NCBI GenBank assembly: GCA_034008185.1
Contig: CM067082.1
Location: forward strand, 129,085,988 to 129,149,987
Direction of reading: 5' to 3'
Length of the DNA: 64,000 nucleotides
Source: Gorsachius magnificus
Taxonomy: Eukaryota; Chordata; Aves; Pelecaniformes; Ardeidae
Made by a program: the position numbers and the translations under genes. Below are positions 1 to 10,775 of the stretch, piece by piece. Below the pieces are notes generated by a model. That model was not told the origin of the DNA. It was given only the letters and a program-made list of their open reading frames with translations, and searched no databases. The first letter of the stretch is position 1. Each line of letters starts with the position of its first letter.

Positions 1-479
1 TCAAGTACAATCAAAAGTTTGGAAAACACACAGGGAAGAATTCTGTTGTCATTCCATTGTAAAGATTTAAGGCAACTTTCTACACAGCTCATTTTGGAAC
101 TTCAGTTGTAAATCTCCCCCAAATTAGAACCTACTACTTAAATTTACTCTGGTTTTGGAGAGAGGATGCTCAGGTTAGAGTCCTAGATTTGAACATGATT
201 CCCTAGACCTTATTGAATCCAAACCAACAGTGACAGATTTCCAACAAGCAAGGCGTGAATATGCCCCTGTGCACTAATGCTCTGAAAAGATTTCTTCTGA
301 TAAAGATCACCAAAAAAGACTCAAGGATACAAGCACACATATACCATTGTCTGTGGTATATCACAGATACACTAAAGCCAGAAACACTAATGGGTATTTT
401 GAGGGTTATTTTAATTTAATTTTTCTAGAGCACTGAAATCACAATGCAGCCTCACTGTCAGTCCTGGACCATTTAACTG

Positions 480-745
480 CAGGCTGCCACTGAAGAGGGA
501 GGTCCTGGTCCACAGCTCCGCAATGCCTCCACCCTCCATGGATGTCAGCCCATGGCCTGCCAGATCAGCTCACCGACCCAGCTCACTCATCTTCTGGTCC
601 AACAAGACCAGCAGGTGGGCTGTGGGAACAGACCCCCCCTTGGGCTTGGGCTGGGGTAAACTGACTGAGGACTCGCTCTCCTGGCTACTGAATTGCAGAG
701 CATTTCCAGGCCCCTGTCTTAGCCAGCAGTGAAACACATTCCCCT
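480..745. other. GC-rich patch of unknown origin
   Basis: About 260 bases are clearly richer in G and C than the flanking AT-rich DNA, with several CpGs. A 69-codon plus-strand frame crosses it (523-732), but no protein family is recognisable and there is no convincing pair of splice sites. It could be an old mobile element fragment or a small regulatory island. Confidence 0.3.
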
Positions 746-924
746 AGCTTAAAGCCTATTCTGGGTGCCCTGAAAAGCTCTCTGCGAGCATCTTCCTCAG
801 TAAATGCTGGCACAATCTACAGAGCTTTAGACAAATAATTTTAGCCAGCTAAGTTGTAGAGTAGACATATCTCCACCTCTTTTGTGTAGATGGAGAACAC
901 AGAATAATACCAAAGCAGTCCCTT
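746..924. other. Non-coding DNA past the candidate poly(A) site
   Basis: No reading frame, repeat or regulatory motif that I can support is visible here. Confidence 0.4.
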
Positions 925-944
925 ACAAGAGGACAAAAAAAATC

Positions 945-950
945 TTTATT
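945..950 (-). terminator. Candidate polyadenylation signal AATAAA
   Basis: On the minus strand the sequence reads CCAATAAAGATTTTTTTTGTCC, a canonical hexamer followed within a few bases by a T run and then a GT-containing stretch, the usual arrangement of signal and downstream element. In AT-rich DNA the hexamer alone is common, so the call depends on the T/GT-rich context and on its place below an open terminal reading frame. Confidence 0.3.
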
Positions 951-1247
951 GGCAGAAGGTGTGTGCTAATTTTTGCTACTTATCTTCAATTTCCTATGCT
1001 CACTTCAACCAATTTAAACAAGAACCTTACCAGAGTAACACACATCAGGAATGGATAATGGAGAACCAGCTTCCCAAAGATACAACTCCTCATCACAGTC
1101 TAAGTCGCTCTGAATTTAACTGTATTTTCAGTAACATTTTCACAGTTTCTAAATAAAACAAAGCCCATAGCTATAGCATAGATATGTAGTTCTGGGTATT
1201 CCAGGTAATCTAGAGGCGTTGGGAGACTAAGATAGCTGAGTAGCCAC

Positions 1248-1276
1248 TTTTAAAAAATAATAAAAAAAAAAAAATT
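1248..1276. repeat. A-rich simple repeat
   Basis: A run of TTTTTAAAAAATAAT followed by about 13 A residues. It would be a T-rich stretch inside the candidate 3'UTR if that is transcribed. Confidence 0.8.
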
Positions 1277-3873
1277 ATAGGAAAACTGTTCACTTAAGAA
1301 GGATTTAGCAGGTCAATGAGGGCTATGAAAGATAATGGTGTGTGTTAATCTACTTCACAGTCTTCAGAAAATACATACTTGGTGTTAACATAAATTTAGT
1401 TTTAATTTACTGTTAATTAGGGTAGATTAATGTATATATGACTATCACAAAAATACGCATTAATAGCAAAAAGAGCTATTCTAATAAATAACACATCACT
1501 GATCCTACTGTGCTAAAATATTTACCTAATACGAACTATTCAATGTCTGAATTTCTGCTTAACAGTGAGAGAAATTTACAGAAACAATACTTTGATGAAG
1601 CAGCATTGCGACACTATTGGGATTGCACTGCAGTTCAGAGATAACCCTGAAACAACTGGGTAGGGAAAAATCTATATAAACTACGTTATTAATGACTAGA
1701 GACTGACCTCTGCTTATCTTCACTACCTTGAAGATGACATTGAAATTTTCAACTCTGCTCAAGATTCATTATCCAAAATCTAGACTATAATAACTTAAAA
1801 GGGTTCTGGTATTTTCAACCTGTCATATTAAAACAAAACAGAAATTTTCTATCACCTAGAAAAAGGATCATTGCTTTGTTCACATAGTGCAATGTGAAGT
1901 CTAATATTTACACTGCATACAATGACCAGAGCACGTATTTGCTTAATTTTTCATTCAAATATTACAGATAAGAGAGTAGATAGCAAATCCCTCAGAAAAG
2001 AAAGAAAAAAGAACACTAAGAGTGTGTACATAACATATTGAAGAAAGGAGTTACGTTTACTTTCCTTCAGGAAAGAATTTCCATAGTGTATCTCACGTGC
2101 CACACAGCAAATTACAACAGTAGCGTACAGGACATCGTACCACGCCGCGGCATGGATACCTCAAAACAATCCAGTCATAGCTGCCTGGACAGTGCACACA
2201 GGTACACTGAAGTCCACTGACACCAGTACAGCTGCCAAAATATACAATAGGTGGGAAACAGTCTTCAGCTTGTACAACATGCTGCTATTTTCCCACCTAA
2301 AGCTTGCTTAATTCTAATTTTTCATTCCACTTTCCACTCTCTACCTCTAACCAAAAAAAAACCAACTTATGATTTAAAGCACGTTGTTTAAGCTGAAGTC
2401 AAAGCTGTTCTTTCTTCTTAGAATATAACTGGTTGTTTAACACTCTGTAACACTTTAAAGTGGCCAGATATAACACGTTCATTTCAAATTGAATTTACAA
2501 AAATTAAAACTGATTTTTTTTGTCAGCAAGGCGCTAAAGAAAAACAATATGCCTTACTAAATATACAGTAGCTGTAATTTCATTGTTTCTTCTGATCCTA
2601 TCATTTCAATGAATGTTTCAGGTTTTTTTTTTCAAATGAAAGAGAACCTAGTACCATTCAGGGAAAGATTTTTTTTTTTCTCTTTAAAGGAATGAAATTC
2701 CAACTTATCTATATTCAGAATACGAATACAAAATTGTACACCAGTGATTCTAAATGCCACTGGCTTCCCGTTTTCAGTGCTGCTATTTTTCCAGAGAATG
2801 TATCCACAGTTCAATGACCCTTTCTGGTGATCTGGAAATGCCAAAGAATAATACCTCAGGGAAAATACTGTTTTCACTTGAGTTAAAATAATCATTTTTA
2901 CAACAGAAAGAAAGCATGAAGTCCTAAAATTACTGAGGATGTCATCCAGAAAACCTATATATCTGGGGCAAGAAAAACAGTAGAGAACTAAAAATTGTTC
3001 AGACAAATTAACTTCAAACTAAAGCCATGGTAAAATTAATGAATCTCACAGATTAATAAACTGCTCATTTGGCAGCGTTTATTGTGTCACATTTGTGCAT
3101 GTTTCACCATTTTTCTCTCACTTTTTATTAATTATGGCTACTTGGAATTAATGATCTCCAGGGTACGCATCAGTGCGTATCAAGATTGATGAACACGCCC
3201 CAGATGCTGGAGTCATGCGGAGGGTCTGGCCATGCACAGGATCTGTGCTGTAACCCTGTACGTTTTCCTGCAGCGAACTTGCAGGCACTCCTGACAACTG
3301 AAACATAGCTGACGGAGGAAATTGCAGGAGCGTCTCCTTTCCCTTCCATCACTGCATGAGAAAGACATTCTTACCCTGACGTACGAGGATGTACTTTTGA
3401 CGGGGTACCGCTTGCTGCCTTGTGCTGTCTTTCAATCCTTCCCCCTTTTTTCTCCCCCAAAGAAGAGCCCGATATCAGATTATAACACTTATCTAACTTT
3501 TATAGCGTGCTTTTCTCTGTAGTCCACGTGTAGACAGTGGTGTTGATTTCTGAATTCAGTTATTTGGCTATTGGGAAAAAACCTCCCACAACAGTTACTT
3601 TCTAAATTTCTAGCACGCTTTTCTTACTGCTTTTAGGAATATGCTTTTAGAAAACATGCTTTTAGAATGTCAGGCAATAAGAGAGCATACTGCAGGGATT
3701 CTTAGCTTCTGACATTTTTAATTGCCTCTGCTTTGGTTATTACACAATAGATATTTTTGTCATCTAAAAATAATGTATCTTTGTAAAATCCTTTAAAATA
3801 TGATTTCAAACCAATGAATGCCATTTTCTATTTGCCTTTAATTTCCTCTCAATAGTAAGTTCATCAGAGTGTA

Positions 3874-3908
3874 ACAATTAATTAACTTAATTAAGCTAAC
3901 TTAATTAT
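3874..3908. repeat. TTAATTAA-type palindromic cluster
   Basis: The stretch repeats TTAATTA three times, with a perfect palindrome CTTAATTAAG inside and two copies of AACTTAATTA. It is a short AT-rich direct and inverted repeat and a possible homeodomain-binding cluster. Confidence 0.5.
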
Positions 3909-5281
3909 GTTCTTTCATAGGTCAATATGTAGAGCTACTCAGATTAATAGCAGAGCTTGTAAAGTTAATCTTCTTGTATAATGCAAATGATGCCAAGTCA
4001 TGTATTAAATACCTTCCTGAGTAACAGATGATATAGGACTGAATGTACTTTAAAGAAGGGCAGAGACTGTGAAAAGGTTAAATAAAGAAAAATGTCTTGG
4101 ATTTGTGGAAATTTTAAACAGACCTAATTCATTTTTTAAATTAATAATGTTCTTCTAAGAGGAGCCCTCATTCTGTAAGGCCATTTACAGCTTAAATATA
4201 CATAAATAAATTTTGACTTCAAAAGCAGAACTGCATGACAGCATTTTCCAGCCATCTTGCGACCTTTATGTTTTGTTATTAAGAAGATTACATAAAACAG
4301 TCATGTGAAGAGATTAGACGGAAAATATGAATTCCTAACTCCAAAGCATTTGCATGCTTAACTGTATTTCCCAGTTTATTTTACAGAGGAATCACTTCAG
4401 TAGTCAAAGGTATTATATTCTCTTCTCTGTTCATTATTCATTCGCTTTTAACACAGTTAGACTCTAAGGCTTTTTAGGCATGTGGCTTAGCACTTTTAGC
4501 ACTGAAATATTAATGGGAACTATAGTAATCATAATAATTACTTACAGAAGCATAAAAAGTAAAATCAAACAAATCTCTTGAGTGCCAAATGATCTGAACA
4601 TGTGACTCAAATCCTCTGCTTTGATAAATGAGTCTGATGGCTGGAACCCGCACTCTGACACAGGGAATTGGATTATGGGCCAAATCACCACATTTCAGCC
4701 AAGTAACCAAATTTCTGTCTTCTATACAATGAATCTGACTTAGGTCCAGAAAATATTCTAAATGCACAGCAATTGCAGATCTGCAATCTGTTGCAACAAG
4801 AGTTGCAACGCCAAGAAAACAAAGCAGAGAGGTGCAATAAATTCTCTGTAAGGCGCTTTGAACAGGAGTGTAAAAGAAAAGGCTCCGAAAGTGTGAAAAC
4901 CACCATTGCTCAGAAGTTTTAAAACCAGGATAAAGTACTAACAAATGCACCTGAGGGATCAGTCCCGTGTCTACTAGGGGATGGATGACACAAATGACCT
5001 AATACATTTTCTTCTTTGTTAAAGTATGCCACGTAGCATTTGTGATGTTGCCCAAAATGAACACCCCAATCTCAGGGTAGCAGCAGGTTCAGAGTACAGA
5101 TCAGCTTCTGTTCCAAAATCTCAGGCCTACAACTTCTGGTATAAAAGAGGATTATTCACCTATGATATGGAACAACTACTAAATGAGTACTTATGATTTT
5201 TCATCAGAAAACAGTCTGCTAGGTCCAAACAGCATGGAAATTTCCAATTACTTTTTTAAGCTGCAAAGCTCTTTAACAGTT

Positions 5282-5296
5282 AAAAAAAAAAAAAAA
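5282..5296. repeat. A15 tract
   Basis: Uninterrupted run of 15 A residues. Confidence 0.9.
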
Positions 5297-8200
5297 TTAG
5301 TGTCCAAGAATAAATATGCAGTGCAACCAACTCTATGTATTTCTTTTCCTTCAGTTAACAGTGCGTCAGAACAAACAATGTATTTATACCAACAACAGTC
5401 TGACACGATCCTTCTCTGTTAAATGAGTACAAGCCAGCAGCTACACAGAACAGAGGGAAAATATTGTCATGCCTATGAAGTTTAGAAAAGAATGCACAGC
5501 CTTTTCACAAGCACAAGCATAAAAGCTTTGCTTTTATACATTGATATACAAATATATATTTTCTCTAATATTTACTTGTGTTCTCCAAGAGTGCAAATCA
5601 TCATTTTGCTTCTTCCCAATGCTATTCTACATTGTGATTGAGTTATTTTCTCAAATGAAAGATGTCAGTGATGGAAACCCAGTTATTTAACAGTCTTCTA
5701 ATAATAGCAAATGGAGAAAATATTACAGGAGCATTATCACAAGCTTTGCCACGGAATTACTTTTTAGTCAATTCTTTCAGAACATGTTACACCACACTTT
5801 GTTTAAAAAGCAAACACCTCAGTGTAATAAAATAGCCTAAGGATGGATTGGATGCTCTGCTGATGAAGACTATACCTTTGAGTTTTAGAAAAACATCTCT
5901 TTTCTTACTAACCTGAAGAGGCAACAGGACTTGTTGGGAAAGGTTTTATCCAGAGATCAAGGAAGGAAGATAACTCAAGAAACAAAAGATATTATCAGCT
6001 GCCAATTGTGTTCATAAAAATTAAGAAACATTCCCTTTGCTTATATATGAAATAATGCAGATGGCTCCCCCAGATTTACCACAAAGAATGCAATGATTTT
6101 AACACTGAATTCTATAATTCTTTTAAGCTGCCTGTACCATACTTATGACAAACTGCAGACGACTTAAGCGTGGGACACATCTTTTCCTATAAAACAAAAC
6201 ACTGTACCTCAGCTGTACATTACTAACGGAGAAAAGTCTGTGCTCTATCTAGATAAACTGCAAGCACTGAATGTCTAATAGTTCAGAAACAGATTAATGG
6301 GTACCTACCTTAACTTTAAGTTAAGAATCACAACACTGCACAGCTTTTTTAATACAGCACTCATACATAAGCTATTTATGTTCATATGCTACCATCACGT
6401 CATTCATATTTTCTCCTAAAATGCTCTGGAACATATATACATGCTTTTTAGCAGGGGAAAGTGGGAGGTTGCTTGGTTGTTTAATTCATTTTTTTATCCA
6501 GGACAGAGAATGGCACAGCATTTCATCGGTATCTGTACTACGCTGGCAACACAGCCATTCAGAAAGAACAGCTCTGCTAGCTTTTACGCTTACACTATTA
6601 AAACCTGATTAATTTATTTGCCACAGGATCAGCAAAGGAAATGAATACACATAATTCATGTATTTCTATTTTACTTCTAATCAAAGATGAGGATATGCCT
6701 CTTACGAGACTCAGGTTGAAGGGAACTGTCAAAATGAGTCTCTTCTAACTTTGATTACCTACCACTGACACCACCACTCCCCGTGGATTCAAGTGCTGCT
6801 TTATGAGAAATGGTATGAAGATACAGCCCACCCGTCTTGCTCTTTAGCCACTGCATGAAAAATGGAATGCAAAACCACTTTAACAACAAAACTTCACCAT
6901 CACCGCATATTCATTTAAAAACCTATATAAATATACTTATTAAATATACTGCAAGTGCCAGATGCACAATGGAAGTGACCACAGAAACAGAGTAAGGGTA
7001 ATGAAATCTAATTCATCAGCCTTTCAATGTTATCAGATGGCTACAGTGTTATTCAAACAAGTGTATTCATACATTTAAAACATTTTAGAAGCTCTTAAGT
7101 AATCAACATGACCAGAGAATTTTCTTTCAATCAGTTCATGGTAAGGAATGTGTGATATCAGAGGTATAATTTAATGTATTGTCTCAGGGCACATCAACAA
7201 TAGTGCAGTTATGAAATTTGAAAGGGTTGTGGGAACAAAATTCCTGTTTTAAGCACTACTATTGGAGGGAAACCACCAAAACTGTATCATTTATTATAAC
7301 ATTCTATGAAAAGCAGTGTTATTCTACAGTTTCCTAACAAACTAAGAAGGTCTAATGAAATTACACTGAAATTAGGATGCTACACATCTGTCCCCTTTCA
7401 AATGCACCAAATTTTTCTTTCAATTCCACTTTTCAATTCCAGTTCTTTAAAAAGACATAAAATATATACAATATTAACTCATCAATCATACAGGCAACTT
7501 CCTTATTTTAGTACGGATATTAATGAAAACCGTTCAAGCATTCAGATCTATACAGCTTAAATTTTACTGAGGTTTGCACAGCTTTTGAAAACACAGAACA
7601 AGGTATCTTTCTAACTTTAAACACCTTTTGGTTATTATATAATAGCCACCTGCATCTGACATACACCAATGAATACACACACTTTCCTGAATCCCTCACA
7701 GTTACAAAAATTTCACAGGTATCTAAATCTAAACACCCAATATGCTAATTATTTCTGCAGTGGCTTTTGTCATATGCTACATAGTTGGACACTGTCGCTA
7801 TCCTACAGAGAGTTAAATCTGATTTTAGAGCATGAAAAGAGCCTGGGAAGAAGGAAGGCAGTAAGAGGAGCGGCTGCCACCCTGCCCTCCTGTTGAGCAG
7901 AACTCAAAATTCAACCATTGTTTCTACCAGGAGGAACGACTGGACAAGCAAAACAGCACCTCATCTAATTGATCAAGTGACACCCCACAAAGTTAAAACT
8001 GATGACACAAGTACCTGAGTGTTGGATTCGGACCAGCCTATCTAAAAGGAAAACAAACTGTAACCAGGAAAAAAAAACATGCTACAACTCATGGGATCAT
8101 GGGATTTTCCTTACTTTCTCCTACTAGAAGTTGTCTCTCCTCACATTTGCAAGTCTGAGACTCTTTGAACATCACTTTCCACACCCTTCTTAATTCTCCT

Positions 8201-10343
8201 CCACCTTCCTGAAATCCTTAGCTTTTAGCCATTTTCTTTAAACTTTCTCCTATTTCTCTTTTCCATGGCTGCATTTGAACTTTTCCTTAACTGCCTTCTC
8301 AACAATACTGATGGGTTGAATTCAGAGGAGACATAAATTATTACACAAATAATGCATCAGTTAGCAGCTGTAGCTAATTCTAAATATTAACTCATTGAGC
8401 AGATACTGAAAGAATATAAGGGAGTGATGTACCAGGAGAGTTCAAATAAAACGAGAAAGAAAAAAGAAGTTAGTTGAAGTAAAGCTCTGAAAACACTTTT
8501 TTTTACCTGTCTTTCAGGGTGCAATTCACAATTATTTGTTTACCAAACTGACTTACCCATATGTAACTTAGATGGGTTGTTTCATGGCAGGCTCTGAATT
8601 TTGAAATTCAGCATACTGGTGCTCCCCTCTCAAGGTTCCCTGAAAATCCAACCACAAAACTTTCTGACTCACCTCTCTCTGTTTTTATAGAAACTGCAGT
8701 AAATATGATCGGAGAAAGTCTCATTCCCTTATAAAACACATAATTTATGACACCACATTCAGTAAAACAGCTTCAACATAAACTACTACTGAGATATTAG
8801 TAAAATTCAAATATATATCGATCTTTCAATTCTCTGAAGTTTCCTCTCCCCCCTAGTTTAGCTGTTTTTTATTCCACAAAAGCAAAAGCTGTATACTCAT
8901 CTTCCTCTCAGTCGCCTTTTACTAACTAACCACGTTTCATTCCTCTCTCTGCAGCACTTTTCCTCTGTTTTTATTTTTAAATATCATCTGTGCTCTCAAT
9001 TTTAATTTCTCCAGTGGAGTGAGACAAGCTGGCAAAGCTGAGAGTTCAGAGGCAGAACCCATGGCCCTCCACAGACTAGAGGTCCCTTTTCTACTCAAGA
9101 ATATAAACAAAAGTGTTACTAAAATCTTCTATTACTTTAACCTCAGGTCTGCTTAGATGTGATAACCTGACTTTCTCTCTTAGAATATGTGGTGATACTC
9201 CAAAATAAGTGAAGTACCTATTTGGTCTTAATCCAGAAGACACTCTTAAGAATTCTCCTGGCCCTGTACTGAGGACTTCCCTCTTCTTCAGATAAAGTGA
9301 CAAAACTATTAGAGGAAAGGAGAAATTCAAGAAGGTATTTGATAATTATCTAAAGGCTGCACTAAAGAACTGATAAATGGCACTGTACTTCTTATGGAGA
9401 GTATTTCATATTCTCCTTTACTGGGAAGATTATAGTAAAAAGAAATCTGAGAAAAGAAGCAGGAAAGACTAGTCTTTATATTACCTGGTACTTGGAATAT
9501 CTTTAATAATAACAGTAACAACTAAACTGTTTGAGGAAGCCAAGATTAATAATGTTAAGGCTACTCCAAATGAAGGACTTCCTTCTCATAGTAATAGTTC
9601 ATTTACGGATAATAGTGGTTCTCTGAAAGGATGATTGCCACCATAAAATGAAGTCGTGAGCCTGAATCCCACAGACAACCTCTCCTCCAGCTGTGGTGTA
9701 CTGTGACAAGTACACATTGCAGGGACAGAAGAAAACCCCAAGTCATCGGCTGCTTTACGGAACTACCTTACAAGCTGCCACCTTTTATTACAACAACCAG
9801 GAGTATGGATTCATACTATCATGGATCATACTACACCATTAGCATGTAGTATTTTTTGGAAAACAAAGGCACAAAAAAAGGCACAGTATTAGCGAGGGTC
9901 TTTCCTTTGCACAACCCATCAGTTAGCTGTATTTAAATTTAGTGAAGGAAGACAAAAGCTTTACATCTACGTATATACCTATGTACATGTTTTACTTCTG
10001 ACTCTTTAGTATCATAAATTTTAATTTGCCAGAATCTAAAGGGACTCCTGTTACTGTCATGGCATGAAAGACAGGAACAAGAAAAAATATATTCCCAATC
10101 ACTGATAAGAAGAAATAGTATTAAAAAGGTAGCAGATGGAATATACTTGGCTTATAGGCACCATTAATCAAGGTCCTGAGATTTACCTTGGTGTTGCACG
10201 TTGTTGGTATGGGAGGATAAAAGTGAGTTTTAGCTTTAAAAAGTCTCTGCTACGAGTAAAACAACACTAGGCATGAGAAACAGAGGCAAACGTGTATCCC
10301 CCAACAGTTAATTTTGGAAAAGAATAGACACAGAATGTCCTAC

Positions 10344-10457
10344 CTCTTCTGGACGTTTCTGTGCCACCGATATCAGCTCTTCAGAGCTACTTCTTGAGGT
10401 AGAGGGTACCACATTACCTGGGGCCTCTGAGACCACCTCATTTGACGGCTCGGAGTC
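10344..10457 (-). CDS. PHF14: PHF14 downstream exon, acidic serine-rich C-terminal tail
   Basis: On the minus strand a strong acceptor (TTTGTCTCTGTTGCCCTCAG) opens a 114-base exon of 38 complete codons that ends GAG|GTAGGA. Both ends are phase 0, exactly what is needed to follow the PHD exon at 31562-31679, which ends between codons. The peptide starts DSEPSNEVVSEAPGN and ends SVAQKRPEE. It is rich in Ser and Glu, has no zinc ligands or membrane segment, and is probably disordered. Its base composition is richer in G and C than its surroundings, and it keeps CpG dinucleotides. If the intron were retained, translation would stop 13 codons later at 10308-10310. The canonical human C-terminus I remember after the PHD finger is a different tail, starting EDENEAE, so this is either an alternative or an extra exon. 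The splice and phase evidence is good; assignment to PHF14 is inferred from position and phase. Confidence 0.72.
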
Positions 10458-10708
10458 CTGAGGGCAACAGAGACAAATAGACCCCTCAGCAGCGTGTTGA
10501 CGTGGCACGCCAAGAAAATGGAGACTTTTCAGAGGAACTGCGCTCTAAGCACAGACAGAGAAATGAAAAATACTTGAGGTCTAAAACGCTACTCTTTTTA
10601 CCCTGGGCAACTTCTTCTACCCCAGAGGCAAAACCATCAATCATATGTTTTCTCTTAAAATGGTGAAACTTTCTTCACAAGAGCATTATAAGACTTATTA
10701 AACAGCTA

Positions 10709-10775
10709 CATAGAATCATAGAATGTTTTGGGTTGGAAGGGACACCTAGAGGTCATCTAGTCCAACCCCCCAAAC
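10709..10775 (-). mobile_element. CR1 LINE 3' end, severely 5'-truncated
   Basis: The plus strand reads ATAGAATCATAGAATG followed by TTTTGGGTTGGAAGGGAC and GGTCATCTAGTCCAACCCCC. This is the reverse complement of the classic avian CR1 3' end, which finishes in repeats of ATTCTATG. Only about 65 bases remain, typical of 5'-truncated CR1 insertions. The element lies in the same orientation as PHF14, 250 bases upstream of the tail exon in the direction of transcription. Confidence 0.9.

Larger units (their letters stand above)
925..2823 (-). other. PHF14: Possible terminal exon with 3'UTR of PHF14
   Basis: This is an inference. Minus-strand bases 2632-2823 stay open for 63 codons and stop at TGA (2632-2634), part of the longest minus-strand reading frame near the left edge. 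The reading frame is phase 0 after a CAG at 2824-2826, so it could follow the exon at 10344-10457. The acceptor region has two AGs eight bases apart (2832-2833 and 2824-2825). The upstream one would give only six residues before a stop. The following 1.7 kb is AU-rich with no further structure, as expected of a 3'UTR, and ends at an AATAAAG followed by a T run. The peptide starts KGSLNCGYILWKNSS and resembles nothing I recognise; chance opening cannot be excluded. Confidence 0.2.
2832..10343 (-). other. Intronic or intergenic DNA between 10344 and the left-hand candidate exon
   Basis: AT-rich sequence with scattered short frames, none with family resemblance. It holds an A15 tract (5282-5296), an AATTA-rich palindromic cluster (3874-3908) and a pyrimidine-rich stretch at about 8100-8330. 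The longest frames (146 codons at 4510-4950 and 79 codons at 9091-9330, both minus) show no domain and no paired splice sites. If the left-hand terminal exon is real this is intron; otherwise the gene may end elsewhere. Confidence 0.5.

Noticed and set aside
4510..4950. 146-codon minus-strand frame, the longest in the window
   Set aside because: No domain, no start context and no paired splice sites; its composition follows the surrounding DNA and an overlapping frame exists on the same strand. Most likely chance.
8221..8320. Minus-strand lysine/arginine-rich codons ending in a stop, considered as an alternative PHF14 tail
   Set aside because: The basic residues come from a plain purine-rich tract, and the phase and acceptor are poor.
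9091..9330. 79-codon minus-strand frame below the tail exon, considered as a last PHF14 exon
   Set aside because: It has no convincing acceptor in the right phase and no resemblance to any protein I know.
9600..9712. Minus-strand stretch open for about 32 codons after a TTGTCACAG acceptor
   Set aside because: The polypyrimidine tract is weak and interrupted by purines, and the peptide is unfamiliar; not enough to call an exon.
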